Positions 17,835 to 27,293 of a DNA stretch of 56,705 nt are shown here, in pieces. How positions within the stretch are numbered: the first letter of the stretch is position 1; every line of letters begins with the position of its first letter. Source of the DNA: Xanthocytophaga flava (GTDB lineage Bacteria > Bacteroidota > Bacteroidia > Cytophagales > 172606-1); contig JASJOS010000027.1 of NCBI GenBank assembly GCA_030068525.1, positions 1 to 56,705 on the forward strand, read 5' to 3'. The notes under the pieces were generated by a model. The model did not search any database. It saw nothing but the letters and a program-made list of their open reading frames with translations, and was not told the DNA's origin. The translations under genes were made by a program, and so were the position numbers.

Positions 17835-19031
17835 TTATTTACGTTTCTTTTCCAGTGCCACAGAGAACGTCAGATTATTAGAATATAAAAAGGTATCAAA
17901 AGAGCTATTAGTACGGTGAAGAGAGGTTTCATACACACGATAATCCAAGGCATACTCTCTATGCGGGCGTTTCCATTTTAGGCCTGCACCTAGTATTACC
18001 TGTGCTCCAACTTTCCGATTTACACATTCCTTACTCAAACTTCTGGCAGGATAATTTACTTTCATTGTTGATGAAAAATTAAGGCTCATTCCCAAGCCAG
18101 CATAAATATAAGGTGTAATGGCCCCTCGCAACAAGTCATATTTTAATGTAACTGGAATGTAAATCAGGTTATTGCGAATTTCACTTATATCAACATTAGG
18201 TTTTACCTGTTTAAAATTTCCAATCTTCATCATTACAAACTGAAGTTCAGGTTGCAGGTATAATTTCCTATCCATATCTACCAGCTGAAAGGAACCAAAT
18301 ACAGAAATCATTGGCATAGATGAGGTAGGAACACCTTTTATAGCCACATTACTGGCTATAAAATTTACATACCCTATATTTGTCCCAACCCGAACCCCAA
18401 AAAAATGTTTTCCTTTTGGTTCCAGATACTGATAGGTTTGATTCCGGATCTCACTGCACTTGTTATACGTTACCACAAACTTTGTCATATCTGTACGAAT
18501 GTAACGCAGTTCGGCCAAAGCCCCTTGGTCTATCACACACTTAGTCATAATGGAATTTAACTGTTTCTGATATTTCCCATCTGCACGATATCGCTGTCCG
18601 TTGATATAGGTATCCTTTTGTCCTTCCAGTTCCAGCATCCCATCAGGTGGAACTTCGGCAAAATAACGATCTTTACCCTGGCTACCTCTCCAGAAATACA
18701 GATTCACTTCTCCTCCTACCAACTTTTGCAGAAATACAGAAATAGAATCTTTGGACTCTGTATTGCCTATCTTTCCGGATACATAAATCTTTCCGTTTTC
18801 CAGAATATAAGACCGAATATCTATCGGGGTGTATGTAATAGACTTTCCTCTGGCAGAAGTTTTCACAACGCATTCGGAAGAATTCAGTTTATCTGGTCTA
18901 TCTTTGATCAGAACGGATACTGTATCGCCTTTGGATGTTACTATCTTTCCAGGATTAAATAAGTTTTGTGCGTGTATATTTAGTGAAAAAACAACAAATA
19001 AAACAATAGGTATACTTCTTAGACTGAACAT
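17835..19031 (-). CDS. Secreted protein with C-terminal outer-membrane beta-barrel
   Basis: 398 residues from the ATG at 19031, giving the signal peptide MFSLRSIPIVLFVVFSLNIHAQ; an ATG five codons upstream is also possible. Residues about 25-200 form a soluble domain beginning GKIVTSKGDTVSVLIKDRP. Residues about 205-398 look like a membrane beta-barrel: FFGVRVGTNIGYVNF, LYLQPELQFVMMK, NNLIYIPVTLKYDLL, PYIYAGLGMSLNFS and the closing NNLTFSVALEKKRK. This architecture is frequent among uncharacterised Cytophagales proteins. No function can be named. It is monocistronic and preceded by a 185-nt intergenic region. Confidence 0.78.
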   Translation of the reverse strand: MFSLRSIPIVLFVVFSLNIHAQNLFNPGKIVTSKGDTVSVLIKDRPDKLNSSECVVKTSARGKSITYTPIDIRSYILENGKIYVSGKIGNTESKDSISVFLQKLVGGEVNLYFWRGSQGKDRYFAEVPPDGMLELEGQKDTYINGQRYRADGKYQKQLNSIMTKCVIDQGALAELRYIRTDMTKFVVTYNKCSEIRNQTYQYLEPKGKHFFGVRVGTNIGYVNFIASNVAIKGVPTSSMPMISVFGSFQLVDMDRKLYLQPELQFVMMKIGNFKQVKPNVDISEIRNNLIYIPVTLKYDLLRGAITPYIYAGLGMSLNFSSTMKVNYPARSLSKECVNRKVGAQVILGAGLKWKRPHREYALDYRVYETSLHRTNSSFDTFLYSNNLTFSVALEKKRK

Positions 19032-19231
19032 GGTAGAGTCATTCATCAGGGTTATAATATATAAACAGACAATAAATTGTAAACAAGTTACAAATAAAGA
19101 AATTGTTGATTAATAATTATATCCTATTGATTGTAAACATGACTGTGAAAAAATATGGCTGGTAGCCTTTATAAGTAGGAAACTATTTTCTTTCACTCTG
19201 ACTTAGCAATAATAGAACCAAATACACTTTT

Positions 19232-20086
19232 ATGAGAACCATCAAACAGATTCATACAGCAACGTACTCCCCTATTGCAGATTTGATTACCTATTCACCT
19301 TTGCCCTCCCGAACACTCCAGCAGATAGATCCGTTTTTGTTTTTAAACCATCATGGACCACAGGTATATCCAGCAAATAATCGAGGGCTTCCGTTTGGTC
19401 CTCACCCACACAGAGGAATGGAAACGGTAACGTTTATCATAGATGGCGATATCATGCATAAGGATTCCGGCGGACACGAAAGTGTAATCACAGCCGGAGG
19501 TGTACAATGGATGACAGCCGGACGAGGTCTGATCCATGCAGAAGTATCCTCTACAGAGTTTAAAAAGAATGGAGGTAATCTGGAGATTTTACAGTTATGG
19601 CTTAATCTCCCTTCCCGCCTGAAGATGACAGAACCATTCTACAAAGGCCTGCAAAAAGATGAGATCCCTACCATTATTCATGATAATGGAAATATTGTAT
19701 CCCATCTGGTATCGGGTACATGGGAAGGTCACAAAGGTGCATTTGACTCGCTTATTGATGTTTCTTTATGTACAATGGAATATAAAGCGGGAAGTCAGTA
19801 TTCAGTATCGATCCCAGCCTCTCACACTATCTTTTTCTATGTAATCAGAGGTCAGTTTATAGTGAATGGACAAAAAGCCGCAATGCACACTTTAGTTGAA
19901 TTCAATCATGATGCAGAACAACTTACTATCCAGGCACAGGAAGATAGTATATTGCTTCTTGGACATGCAGAGCCAATAGGAGAACCAGTAATAGCACAAG
20001 GCCCTTTTGTGATGAATACGCAACAGGAAATTATGGAAGCGTACAATGACTACCGAATGGGAAAATTTGGCAGCTGGTCACACTGA
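19232..20086 (+). CDS. Pirin-family protein (bicupin)
   Basis: 284 residues. The N-terminal cupin carries the pirin signature FGPHPHRGMETVTFIIDG plus HKDSGGH and GRGLIHAE, giving the His/His/His/Glu metal site. A second, less conserved cupin follows (about residues 170-270). Pirins bind iron; some bacterial and eukaryotic members have quercetin 2,3-dioxygenase activity, others act as redox sensors. The exact role here is not deducible. It is monocistronic, with a strong terminator 15 nt after the stop. Confidence 0.92.
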   Translation: MRTIKQIHTATYSPIADLITYSPLPSRTLQQIDPFLFLNHHGPQVYPANNRGLPFGPHPHRGMETVTFIIDGDIMHKDSGGHESVITAGGVQWMTAGRGLIHAEVSSTEFKKNGGNLEILQLWLNLPSRLKMTEPFYKGLQKDEIPTIIHDNGNIVSHLVSGTWEGHKGAFDSLIDVSLCTMEYKAGSQYSVSIPASHTIFFYVIRGQFIVNGQKAAMHTLVEFNHDAEQLTIQAQEDSILLLGHAEPIGEPVIAQGPFVMNTQQEIMEAYNDYRMGKFGSWSH

Positions 20087-20099
20087 GAAATGAAAAATC

Positions 20100-20141
20100 A
20101 AACAGCCCTGTATACATTATTGCATACAGGGCTGTTTTTAT
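20100..20141 (+). terminator. Rho-independent terminator after pirin
   Basis: A 14-bp stem (AACAGCCCTGTAT from 20101, pairing with ATACAGGGCTGTT to 20136), loop about 9 nt, followed by TTTTTAT. It precedes the convergent protease gene end at 20150 and could serve both. Confidence 0.85.
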
Positions 20142-20149
20142 ACAAAAGG

Positions 20150-22333
20150 CTAATACTTCACAATCTTCTTCACAGACACATGATCTGAGAACACTGCCCG
20201 CACAATGTATACCCCTGATGCATATTGACTGATATCAAATGTATAAGCATTGGCTGGTGTACTACTCGAAATACTTGTTTCAGCTATTTTCTGACCAAGT
20301 CCATTCAGAATCTGAATACGCTGCAACCCTTCTGGTTGTGGATAAAACTGAACATCAACATTGCCATCCGTAGGATTAGGCACTACAAGAAACCCTTTTT
20401 CCTTCAGATTTTTATTGATTGTGACCGTTCTCAGGTTTACATCATCCAGATAAATATTATTTTCATATTCTGTTGTATTGCGGAACGCAATCCACAACTC
20501 ACCAGCGCCAATATAATCTCCCAGATTTACAGAATCTTTACGCCATTCACTGGCGGTTGGTTCAAATGCATCTGTTGTGGCAGTTGTTCGTGTCACCAGG
20601 CTACTACCATACTTCTTGTACAGACTGGTATACGTCTTTCCACAATCTGTACTTACCAGTACCTGCAATGTATCCCATACAATACTTCTGGAAGTACTGC
20701 TAACAGAAGTATAAGTAGCCGCTGCAACATAGAACGATAAGTAAGCTGAATCTACCTCGGCGATAGTTAATACAGGTAATATCAGATCGTCAGTTTCATC
20801 ATTGCTGCTATAATCAAAATTGTTGATCTTCACACTGGTGTTACCTGTTCTGGCAATGCCAGTTACTTTTTCCCATGTAATCCCACCATCATTATTTACA
20901 ATGCTCCATCCAACTGGCGGAAATGTACTTCCTTCAAACCCCTCGCTGATTGTGGATACTGGCGCATAATATTGATAGGTTTCACTCAAGACATCATTAC
21001 TTGTTTCCTCATCCGTTTTTCCATTTGGGGAAGAAATACGGATAGTTACCGTATGATCTCCTTCTGGCATGGTAACTGCCGCCAGGGAAATACTGGTTGT
21101 ATTCGCTTTAGCCAAAGAACCTGCCCAGTTATAGGTAGACACTACAGCGTCATCTATTTTTGTAGTGATAGTCAAGGAAGTAAGCGTCTGGCTTCCCCGA
21201 TTACGAATGGTAATGGATGGCGTAAAAGAGTCACTACACAATCGACCTTCCGGATTATCAATCGATTTTAGTTCAGCATTATTGGTGGTAACAACAGCAA
21301 TCTGTGCTCCATCGGATGTCAATAATGATGATCGGTAGGCAACCAAAGCTGCTTCCATTCTAGTCACCTGAGCATCAGTAAACATTACCAGGCAGGCATC
21401 ATCACTATAATCCATATAATTCTGGTACATAATGCCATTTCCTGAAGAAGTACAGTTATCTGTTTTTACTCCTGAATAACATCCACTGGAAGCATCTGCC
21501 TGATTCGGTGTATCTTCTACATAATCCGATCCGGAACAAGCGCCATCATCATCTCCCCAGATATGATACAGATTAAAGTAGTGTCCAGTTTCATGAGTCA
21601 GGGTTCTGCCGCTATTATAATCTGTATATGATCCACCAGGTAATGTTCTGTAATCAATCACAACACCTTGCTCAGCGGCTGGCATATCACCTGGAAAAGT
21701 CGCGTATCCCAGTATACTACCACTACTCGTTGTAGTGATTGCACAAATCCACACATTAAGGTATTTATCAGGGTCCCAGCTATCAGCACCTCTACTGGAG
21801 GTATATTTGACATCATTGGCAGTATAAGAGAACGAACTTTTGGTAGTTGTCACCCGGTTAATTCCGGTTGTTGGATCTCCTGTTGCCGTACGCTGAGCCA
21901 AACTGAACTGTATTCCGGATTTTCCAAATAAGGGCTTAAAATAGGAAGGTATACTTGTAGAGTCAGCATTTGCACCAGCGAAGTCGGCATTTAATATATC
22001 CAGTTGTTTCTGAATCTGAGCATCTGTCACCTGATTGGGATTAGACATCACAATGTGAAAAACAACCGGTATAGAATACACCGTTTTCGCATTACTGGTT
22101 CCACTTCCTGTTCGCGCAGATGACAACCGATAAGAACCCTTCCAAACATCCTGATTAAATTTTTGTGTATTTTGCTCAAACTGCAATTTAAACTTAGCAT
22201 CCAGGGCAAACTTCTGCTTCAAGCGTTCCATTGTAATACAGCGTTGTATGCCACCTGTACTCACGGATTGTCCTAAAACCTGCGTTGTTACTCCCACTAG
22301 TAAAAGGAAAATAAAAAAGTATACACACCTCAT
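20150..22333 (-). CDS. Secreted M43-family (pappalysin-like) metalloprotease with type IX secretion signal
   Basis: 727 residues from the ATG at 22333, which starts the signal peptide MRCVYFFIFLLLVGVTTQVLGQ; an upstream in-frame start adds 25 residues. The zinc site is RTLTHETGHYFNLYHIWGD (first His about residue 247), the extended HEXXH..N..H form seen in cytophagalysin-type M43 enzymes, followed by NYMDYSDDACLVMFT as the Met-turn. The middle holds a CARDB-like beta domain (NRGSQTLTSLTITTKIDD) and a jelly-roll-like region. The last 80 residues form a type A C-terminal sorting domain (GFLVVPNPTDGNVDV ... GVYIVRAVFSDHVSVKKIVKY), directing the protein to the type IX system. It is an extracellular protease. 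Confidence 0.93.
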   Translation of the reverse strand: MRCVYFFIFLLLVGVTTQVLGQSVSTGGIQRCITMERLKQKFALDAKFKLQFEQNTQKFNQDVWKGSYRLSSARTGSGTSNAKTVYSIPVVFHIVMSNPNQVTDAQIQKQLDILNADFAGANADSTSIPSYFKPLFGKSGIQFSLAQRTATGDPTTGINRVTTTKSSFSYTANDVKYTSSRGADSWDPDKYLNVWICAITTTSSGSILGYATFPGDMPAAEQGVVIDYRTLPGGSYTDYNSGRTLTHETGHYFNLYHIWGDDDGACSGSDYVEDTPNQADASSGCYSGVKTDNCTSSGNGIMYQNYMDYSDDACLVMFTDAQVTRMEAALVAYRSSLLTSDGAQIAVVTTNNAELKSIDNPEGRLCSDSFTPSITIRNRGSQTLTSLTITTKIDDAVVSTYNWAGSLAKANTTSISLAAVTMPEGDHTVTIRISSPNGKTDEETSNDVLSETYQYYAPVSTISEGFEGSTFPPVGWSIVNNDGGITWEKVTGIARTGNTSVKINNFDYSSNDETDDLILPVLTIAEVDSAYLSFYVAAATYTSVSSTSRSIVWDTLQVLVSTDCGKTYTSLYKKYGSSLVTRTTATTDAFEPTASEWRKDSVNLGDYIGAGELWIAFRNTTEYENNIYLDDVNLRTVTINKNLKEKGFLVVPNPTDGNVDVQFYPQPEGLQRIQILNGLGQKIAETSISSSTPANAYTFDISQYASGVYIVRAVFSDHVSVKKIVKY

Positions 22334-23142
22334 GGTCTTCTGTTTAGCTAAAATAAATCTCTTTGTTTGTTTTGCCTGTATGACAACTGATACTGCTTTT
22401 ACTCCCACCTGAGGTTTGCTGATTTTTTAAATATTTTAGAGTAGCCTACATCTTTCCATTATGCATGGTCAGTTTTTATGAGTTTACATTAAAAGTAAAG
22501 ATAACATAAGCTAAAACGAAAGACGTTATCTGATAAAGCATGGTTCATTCAGACTTTGTGAATGATTCAATATTATAGTACAATAGATCGGAACAGGGTT
22601 TCTAATTGACAATAATATTACATACTACTTTTTGATAGTCAATTAGTTGCAGGCATGAATAAATCTATTTACTATTCATCTTTCGGTATCCCTCAAACAA
22701 CATTCTTCATTTTAACTATTTTTTCCTATCGGTCTTACGTGGTGCTTTTATTGACCAAAATACATCTTCGACGTCACAATGAAGTACTACAGGTAATTCA
22801 ATAATGAAGTTCCTTCGTAGGTTGTCTGGTATGTTCTGTTTACAAAATGGTACCAGACAACTTTCGTGTGTAAATAATAACCACTCTTCCCATAGCTTAC
22901 CAGAGACATGGAGGTAATGTACAAAATGCGTAAAGTTTATCTAAACATCTCATAGCCAACACACATTTAGGAATAGAATAGTTTAATAAAACATAAAGTC
23001 TGTAGCACTCATTTTTTGCATTCTATTTTTCATTACTTTGCGACTTTTAGTAGTCATGTCAATCTACCTTTGGCTACACGTGTGAACACAATTTGTTGTA
23101 TTTTTATCCATCGCACATTTTCTAGTATAGTTAATTTTTTTC
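22334..23142. other. Gene-poor 0.8-kb intergenic region
   Basis: No convincing gene is seen on either strand. It contains the promoter regions of the divergent protease and DUF4303 genes, and an 11-bp perfect inverted repeat at 22821-22861 described separately. Confidence 0.6.
22821..22861. repeat. Inverted repeat, 11-bp perfect arms
   Basis: GTTGTCTGGTA (22821-22831) pairs with TACCAGACAAC (22851-22861) around a 19-nt spacer. It is far from any gene end, so it is not an obvious terminator. It may be part of an unannotated transcript or a protein-binding site. Confidence 0.8.
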
Positions 23143-23667
23143 ATGCAACCGTTTGACTTTAATTTATTCAGACAACAAGTAAAAGAAGCAACTCAAAACG
23201 CATTGATAGAAGCTACCAGACAATATACTGGTGAGGTTTGCGCCTTTGCGTTGTACTCAGATGAAGGGGTGCTTACACTTTCACCAGCGGTCAATACACT
23301 TTCGTATTTGCAAAAACAACAAGCAGAAGATCCAGACAATACAGAGTATTATCAGTGGAGTCCGGCAGAATGGAAAAACGAAGGAAACCTTGCGACAGAA
23401 GACTTTAATCAACTGTCTGCGCTACTGCGAAATACAGTGCTAGGCAAAACGTATACAGAAAGCTTTCCCCGTTTTCGGGAAAATGTATTTGAGACGGTAG
23501 TATCTGTACTGGAAGAAATGAGAAAGGAAAACTGGTTCCAGAATATGATCCTTGTCTTTACAATCACAGATTATGATAATCCCAGAAAAGAATCTAACTG
23601 GATCAAACGGCTAAATGACTCTGTACATGCGGAAAATTTCAGGCTATGGCGTCATAGTTGGGGCTAA
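23143..23667 (+). CDS. DUF4303-domain protein
   Basis: 174 residues, no signal peptide or membrane segment. The pattern fits DUF4303: a helical start (LFRQQVKEATQNALIEATRQY), VCAFALYSDEGVLTLSPAVNT, then YYQWSPAEWKNEG and a helical C-terminus with VFTITDYDN. The family has no established function. Its size and WSPAEW motif are characteristic. It stands alone on the plus strand after a long intergenic region and ends in a terminator that begins at its stop codon. Confidence 0.78.
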   Translation: MQPFDFNLFRQQVKEATQNALIEATRQYTGEVCAFALYSDEGVLTLSPAVNTLSYLQKQQAEDPDNTEYYQWSPAEWKNEGNLATEDFNQLSALLRNTVLGKTYTESFPRFRENVFETVVSVLEEMRKENWFQNMILVFTITDYDNPRKESNWIKRLNDSVHAENFRLWRHSWG

Positions 23668-23731
23668 AACAGACAGGAGCTGGTGTTGAGCATTAAAAAA
23701 GTACTTAATAACAGCTCCTGTCTGTTTTGAT
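23667..23731. terminator. Long hairpin shared by convergent genes
   Basis: A perfect 16-bp inverted repeat (23667-23682 with 23712-23727) around a 29-nt spacer, beginning at the DUF4303 stop and followed by TGATTTT. It lies 14 nt from the convergent DUF4337 gene end. Confidence 0.8.
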
Positions 23732-23741
23732 TTTCCGGAAA

Positions 23742-24350
23742 TCAGGATATTGTATAAATATAGATAGAAAGCAATGTTCCTAATGTACCCAGGGCAATCA
23801 TTAGTCCAAAGAAGGTCCACTTGGTAGTTGGTTTGTGAATTACCAATGCCACCCCACCCATTACCAGGCATAACTGTAAAAACAACGAAGCCAGATCAAA
23901 CTGGTCACCAATATAGCCAGCCTTATCTGCCAGCTTTTCCCATTCCTGTGCTCCGGTAATCTGGCCCATCTTTCCATCTTTCTCCTGTACCCAGTTGGCT
24001 TCGCCTACCTCTATAGACCCACGTAGTATTTCATCTTTCTCCTTTTCATAACGTGCTATCTTCTGCTGCATTTTATGAATGTTCTCATATAAGGCAGCTG
24101 TATCCTTACCCTGAATGGAATTTGACTTTAACAATGTTTCCAACAATCCAATCTGACCTTCCAGCAAACTTTCTTTGATACTCTTGGACTGATACCATTG
24201 ATAGGCAGAGGACTTTTCATTGATAGCTTTTAACTCATCTCCACCTGCCTGTCCTGACCCAATCTGAACAACGGCCAGTATAGAGGCAAATATCGCCAGT
24301 ACCAAGCCACAAATTACTTCAAAACGATTTTGCAAAATGTCTTTATTCAT
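23742..24350 (-). CDS. DUF4337-like membrane protein
   Basis: 202 residues. An N-terminal membrane helix (about 12-32) is followed by a charged helical, probably coiled-coil, stretch beginning AINEKSSAYQWYQSKSIKE. Two C-terminal helices follow (about 152-170 and 176-200). The order helix, coiled coil with AYQWYQ-KSIK, paired C-terminal helices is that of DUF4337 proteins. Topology suggests an inner-membrane protein with the coiled coil on one side. Function unknown; I see no operon partner. Confidence 0.75.
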   Translation of the reverse strand: MNKDILQNRFEVICGLVLAIFASILAVVQIGSGQAGGDELKAINEKSSAYQWYQSKSIKESLLEGQIGLLETLLKSNSIQGKDTAALYENIHKMQQKIARYEKEKDEILRGSIEVGEANWVQEKDGKMGQITGAQEWEKLADKAGYIGDQFDLASLFLQLCLVMGGVALVIHKPTTKWTFFGLMIALGTLGTLLSIYIYTIS

Positions 24351-24514
24351 ATGATCTGGTTAAATTTTTGCCCGTAAATATAGAGATAAGTTTATTGTAG
24401 ACTATCCCATTTGAGCTTTTCTTCGGTTAAAGTATCCTATATATTCAGTATGATGTATTTTGGTTTCAGAAAGTATACATCCTGCTAAAAGCCACTAATT
24501 CAAAAAGATTCATA

Positions 24515-24569
24515 TAAAAATACAAGAGCTCCAGTGATGATACCACTATTCATCACTGGAGCTCTTGTA
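24515..24569 (-). terminator. Strong terminator of the flavin reductase gene
   Basis: A perfect 20-bp stem (24521-24540 with 24550-24569) and 9-nt loop. Read on the minus strand it is followed by TTTTTAT. It lies 25 nt beyond the stop of the reductase gene. Confidence 0.9.
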
Positions 24570-24594
24570 CTATAACTATCATCTATAAGGGAAG

Positions 24595-25173
24595 TTAATT
24601 CGTATGAAGGTGTTCTTTCTGTTTTTTCTCGTATACAGCCTCTGCAAGCCACAAAAACTCCTTTGCAAAATGATCCAGATTTTTCAGATAATGTTCGTCT
24701 ATCAGATTTCCTTCTTCATCAAACTTTTGTGTCATATGAGGAACCAGTAACATATGTGGAGCTGCAATAGCGAACAAAGCAGGTATTAATTGTTGCATCT
24801 GCATAGCAGCCCGCATCCCGCCTAAACCGCCGGTAGTAACAGTGACAATGCCAATAGCCTTCCTTGCAAACTCTGTTTTGTTGTAGGTGTCCACCATGTT
24901 TTTCAGAGCAGGTGTATAACTTCCATTGTATTCAGGTGTCACAAACAAAAAAGCATCTGACTGATGAAGTATCTTACCCAATTCAATAACGGAAGGTTGC
25001 GGATTGGGATGTCGCTGAGCTACCTCTTCAAACAAGGGAATAGGATAATCTGCCAGATCAGCAATAGTCAGGTTCACATGGCTGAATTGTGCAAAATAGT
25101 TCTTCAGCCCCAGTGCTACCCGATGTGATTGTCTGCCAATACGGGTACTGGCAGATACAATGGTTAAGTTCAT
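24595..25173 (-). CDS. NADPH-dependent FMN reductase-family flavoprotein
   Basis: 192 residues of flavodoxin-like fold. The FMN phosphate loop is SASTRIGRQSHR (residues 7-18); the flavin-ring contact is the diagnostic TPEYNGSYTPALKNMVD (about 82-98); GGLGGMRA follows. Such enzymes reduce quinones, azo compounds or chromate with NAD(P)H. It is last in a minus-strand group after a MhqD-like hydrolase (121-nt gap) and a ring-cleaving dioxygenase, which suggests quinone or electrophile detoxification. The substrate is not known. Confidence 0.88.
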   Translation of the reverse strand: MNLTIVSASTRIGRQSHRVALGLKNYFAQFSHVNLTIADLADYPIPLFEEVAQRHPNPQPSVIELGKILHQSDAFLFVTPEYNGSYTPALKNMVDTYNKTEFARKAIGIVTVTTGGLGGMRAAMQMQQLIPALFAIAAPHMLLVPHMTQKFDEEGNLIDEHYLKNLDHFAKEFLWLAEAVYEKKQKEHLHTN

Positions 25174-25294
25174 GTTGTATAGGTCAGAAAGGTGTCAGAA
25201 TTCATAGTTCATGACTATGATATAGAACTACGAACTCTGAACCCTATAAAAAAGTTTCCAATATCTGATTCTCACACGTCAATGCATCGGTTGC

Positions 25295-25942
25295 CTATGC
25301 TGTAGGCTTTACAGCATTGCTTGAATTCAGAATAGTATTCACAATTTTGATTTCATCTTCGATAATAGTATGAGGCATATTAGGATACAGCTTGGTAGTC
25401 ACCTGCGCTCCCATTCTCTCAAATACTTCTGCACTTTCCAGCACTCTGTCTTTTGGAATATGTGAATCGACATCACTGCATCCCAGAAATATAGGTGTGC
25501 CCTCCAAAGAACCTGTATAGTCTCTGGGTGTTCCGGAAGGGCCAATCAATCCCCCACTCAAACCGAATACACCGCCATACTGACGGGCATTCCGAGCGAC
25601 AAACTCCAGTGCCAGACAAGCTCCCTGTGAGAATCCAAGTAAGTAAATATTTTCCGAACGAATTCCATTTGCCAGTGCCTGTTCTACAATCCCACCTACA
25701 GACTCCAGAGCTGAAGACAGGTAAGGTTCATTTTGTTCAATGGGCATCAGAAAGGAATAGGGATACCAGGTATTATCCGTTGCCTGTGGAGCCAGAAAAC
25801 TCATATGAGGCTGGGAAAAATAAGAAGATAAACTCATAATATTCTGTGCAGTAGACCCACGTCCGTGTATCATAATCATTACTTTTTCTGCATCCAGTAA
25901 TGAAGCCCCACTTTTCAGATAGTTTTTGGTTTGATGAATCAT
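25295..25942 (-). CDS. Phospholipase/carboxylesterase-type alpha/beta hydrolase (MhqD-like)
   Basis: 215 residues, compact alpha/beta hydrolase of the carboxylesterase/MhqD branch. VMIMIHGRGSTAQN gives the oxyanion loop; the nucleophile is Ser105 in LLGFSQGACLALEF; the acid is Asp157 or Asp159 in GCSDVDSHIP; the base is His191 in MPHTI. Bacillus MhqD, a hydrolase induced by quinones, belongs to this group and is encoded beside a ring-cleaving dioxygenase, as here (next gene upstream at 26165-27112). The match of neighbours supports, but does not prove, a role in quinone breakdown. Confidence 0.86.
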   Translation of the reverse strand: MIHQTKNYLKSGASLLDAEKVMIMIHGRGSTAQNIMSLSSYFSQPHMSFLAPQATDNTWYPYSFLMPIEQNEPYLSSALESVGGIVEQALANGIRSENIYLLGFSQGACLALEFVARNARQYGGVFGLSGGLIGPSGTPRDYTGSLEGTPIFLGCSDVDSHIPKDRVLESAEVFERMGAQVTTKLYPNMPHTIIEDEIKIVNTILNSSNAVKPTA

Positions 25943-26164
25943 AGTACTATAAATTTGATATAAGAGAGTATATCACCAGAAACGCATTTCTGATAACATA
26001 TATAAAAATGTATATTCGTTTATCACTGCGAAAACGCAATGCCATCTGTAGCTATCTTTAAAAGGAAAACACTGCAATGGCAGGCTTTGTTTCTGGGCAT
26101 CCACAACAAACAACAGTCAATACGGTTGCCCCGCTCTTTACCAGCAAACCTCTGTTTATATTTT

Positions 26165-27112
26165 TCAGGAATAAGCTTTGATCTCTATTGGGTCCAGATG
26201 TTTCTCAATTTCTGAGCGTCTGGGCTCATACCACTCCGGCAGCTTCAAATGTTGCCCTAAAGCCGTCACGTCCTCATCTACTGCAAAGCCTGGTACATTG
26301 GTCGCCACTTCAAATAACACACCACCGGGCTCACGGAAATAGATAGACCGGAAATAGTTTCTGTCCTGAACCGTAGTAGGATGTATATTCGCTAAAAGCA
26401 GTTTTTCTCTGATTTCCAGTTGAGTGGCTTCGTTATCTGTACTGAATGCCACATGGTGTACAGTTCCTGCTCCCTGTAAACCTTTCAGATCTGTTGGGCT
26501 AAATAATATATCTACCAAATTACCAGACCCTCCTTTTCCAGCTTCCAACCGTATTCTATTCCCCTCCTGCACAACCAGTTGATGCTGCATGGTTTCGGTA
26601 AGTAATTCCACTGTTTTATCAGCCTGGTTTTCATGCAATGTCACTGTATGAAAGCCTCTGATCGATTTATCCAATGGAATACTACCATTTGACCATCCGG
26701 GACGGGTATCATTTTTAGTTGCTACCAGCTCTATGCCTGTTCCGTCCGGATCTTCAAACTGAATGTACGTCTCATCAAAACGACTGGCAGGCTTCTCGAA
26801 TGTGATATGAAACCGATTCAGGCGATTCATCCAGAAATCCAATGCATTTTCCGGAATAGAGAAAGAAGTATATGTTAACTGATGAGCTCCTTTTCTACCA
26901 CGTACCATACCCTTGTATGGAAAGAAAGTCATAATAGTGCCCGCATGACCTATCTCATCTCCGTAATACAAATGATACACTTCTGGTGCATCAAAATTGA
27001 TGGTTTTCTTTACCAGCCTCAATCCCAGAACACCTACATAAAAATCCACATTTTTTTGTGCACTACTGGCAAATGCAGTTACATGGTGTAAGCCATTTAT
27101 AAGCGTTTTCAT
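26165..27112 (-). CDS. Ring-cleaving dioxygenase, VOC family (MhqA/MhqO/MhqE-like)
   Basis: 315 residues from the ATG at 27112 (MKTLINGLHHVTAFAS); an upstream in-frame start adds 71 residues with no family resemblance. It has two vicinal-oxygen-chelate modules (about 5-135 and 150-285). Candidate metal ligands are the His of GLHHVTA, the His in HHVAFST and the Glu of GGVLFEVATN. The family covers hydroquinone-directed and LinE-like dioxygenases. Neighbouring MhqD-like hydrolase and flavin reductase suggest a quinone-stress pathway in which the quinone is reduced and the ring then cleaved. Confidence 0.86.
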   Translation of the reverse strand: MKTLINGLHHVTAFASSAQKNVDFYVGVLGLRLVKKTINFDAPEVYHLYYGDEIGHAGTIMTFFPYKGMVRGRKGAHQLTYTSFSIPENALDFWMNRLNRFHITFEKPASRFDETYIQFEDPDGTGIELVATKNDTRPGWSNGSIPLDKSIRGFHTVTLHENQADKTVELLTETMQHQLVVQEGNRIRLEAGKGGSGNLVDILFSPTDLKGLQGAGTVHHVAFSTDNEATQLEIREKLLLANIHPTTVQDRNYFRSIYFREPGGVLFEVATNVPGFAVDEDVTALGQHLKLPEWYEPRRSEIEKHLDPIEIKAYS

Positions 27113-27293
27113 ATTCGTTATCTTCGATTCAATGTTGTATAAACATTCTATGTATATACAATTAATAAGCCCTTTTGTAACTTTTCCGATGTCTCTGCCA
27201 AACTCGGGTTTAACCCAGATAAAAGCGTATTTATCCGTGATTTCCGGACACACCCATCTGACAAAGCGACAGGCATAGACTCTTTGCGTATTT

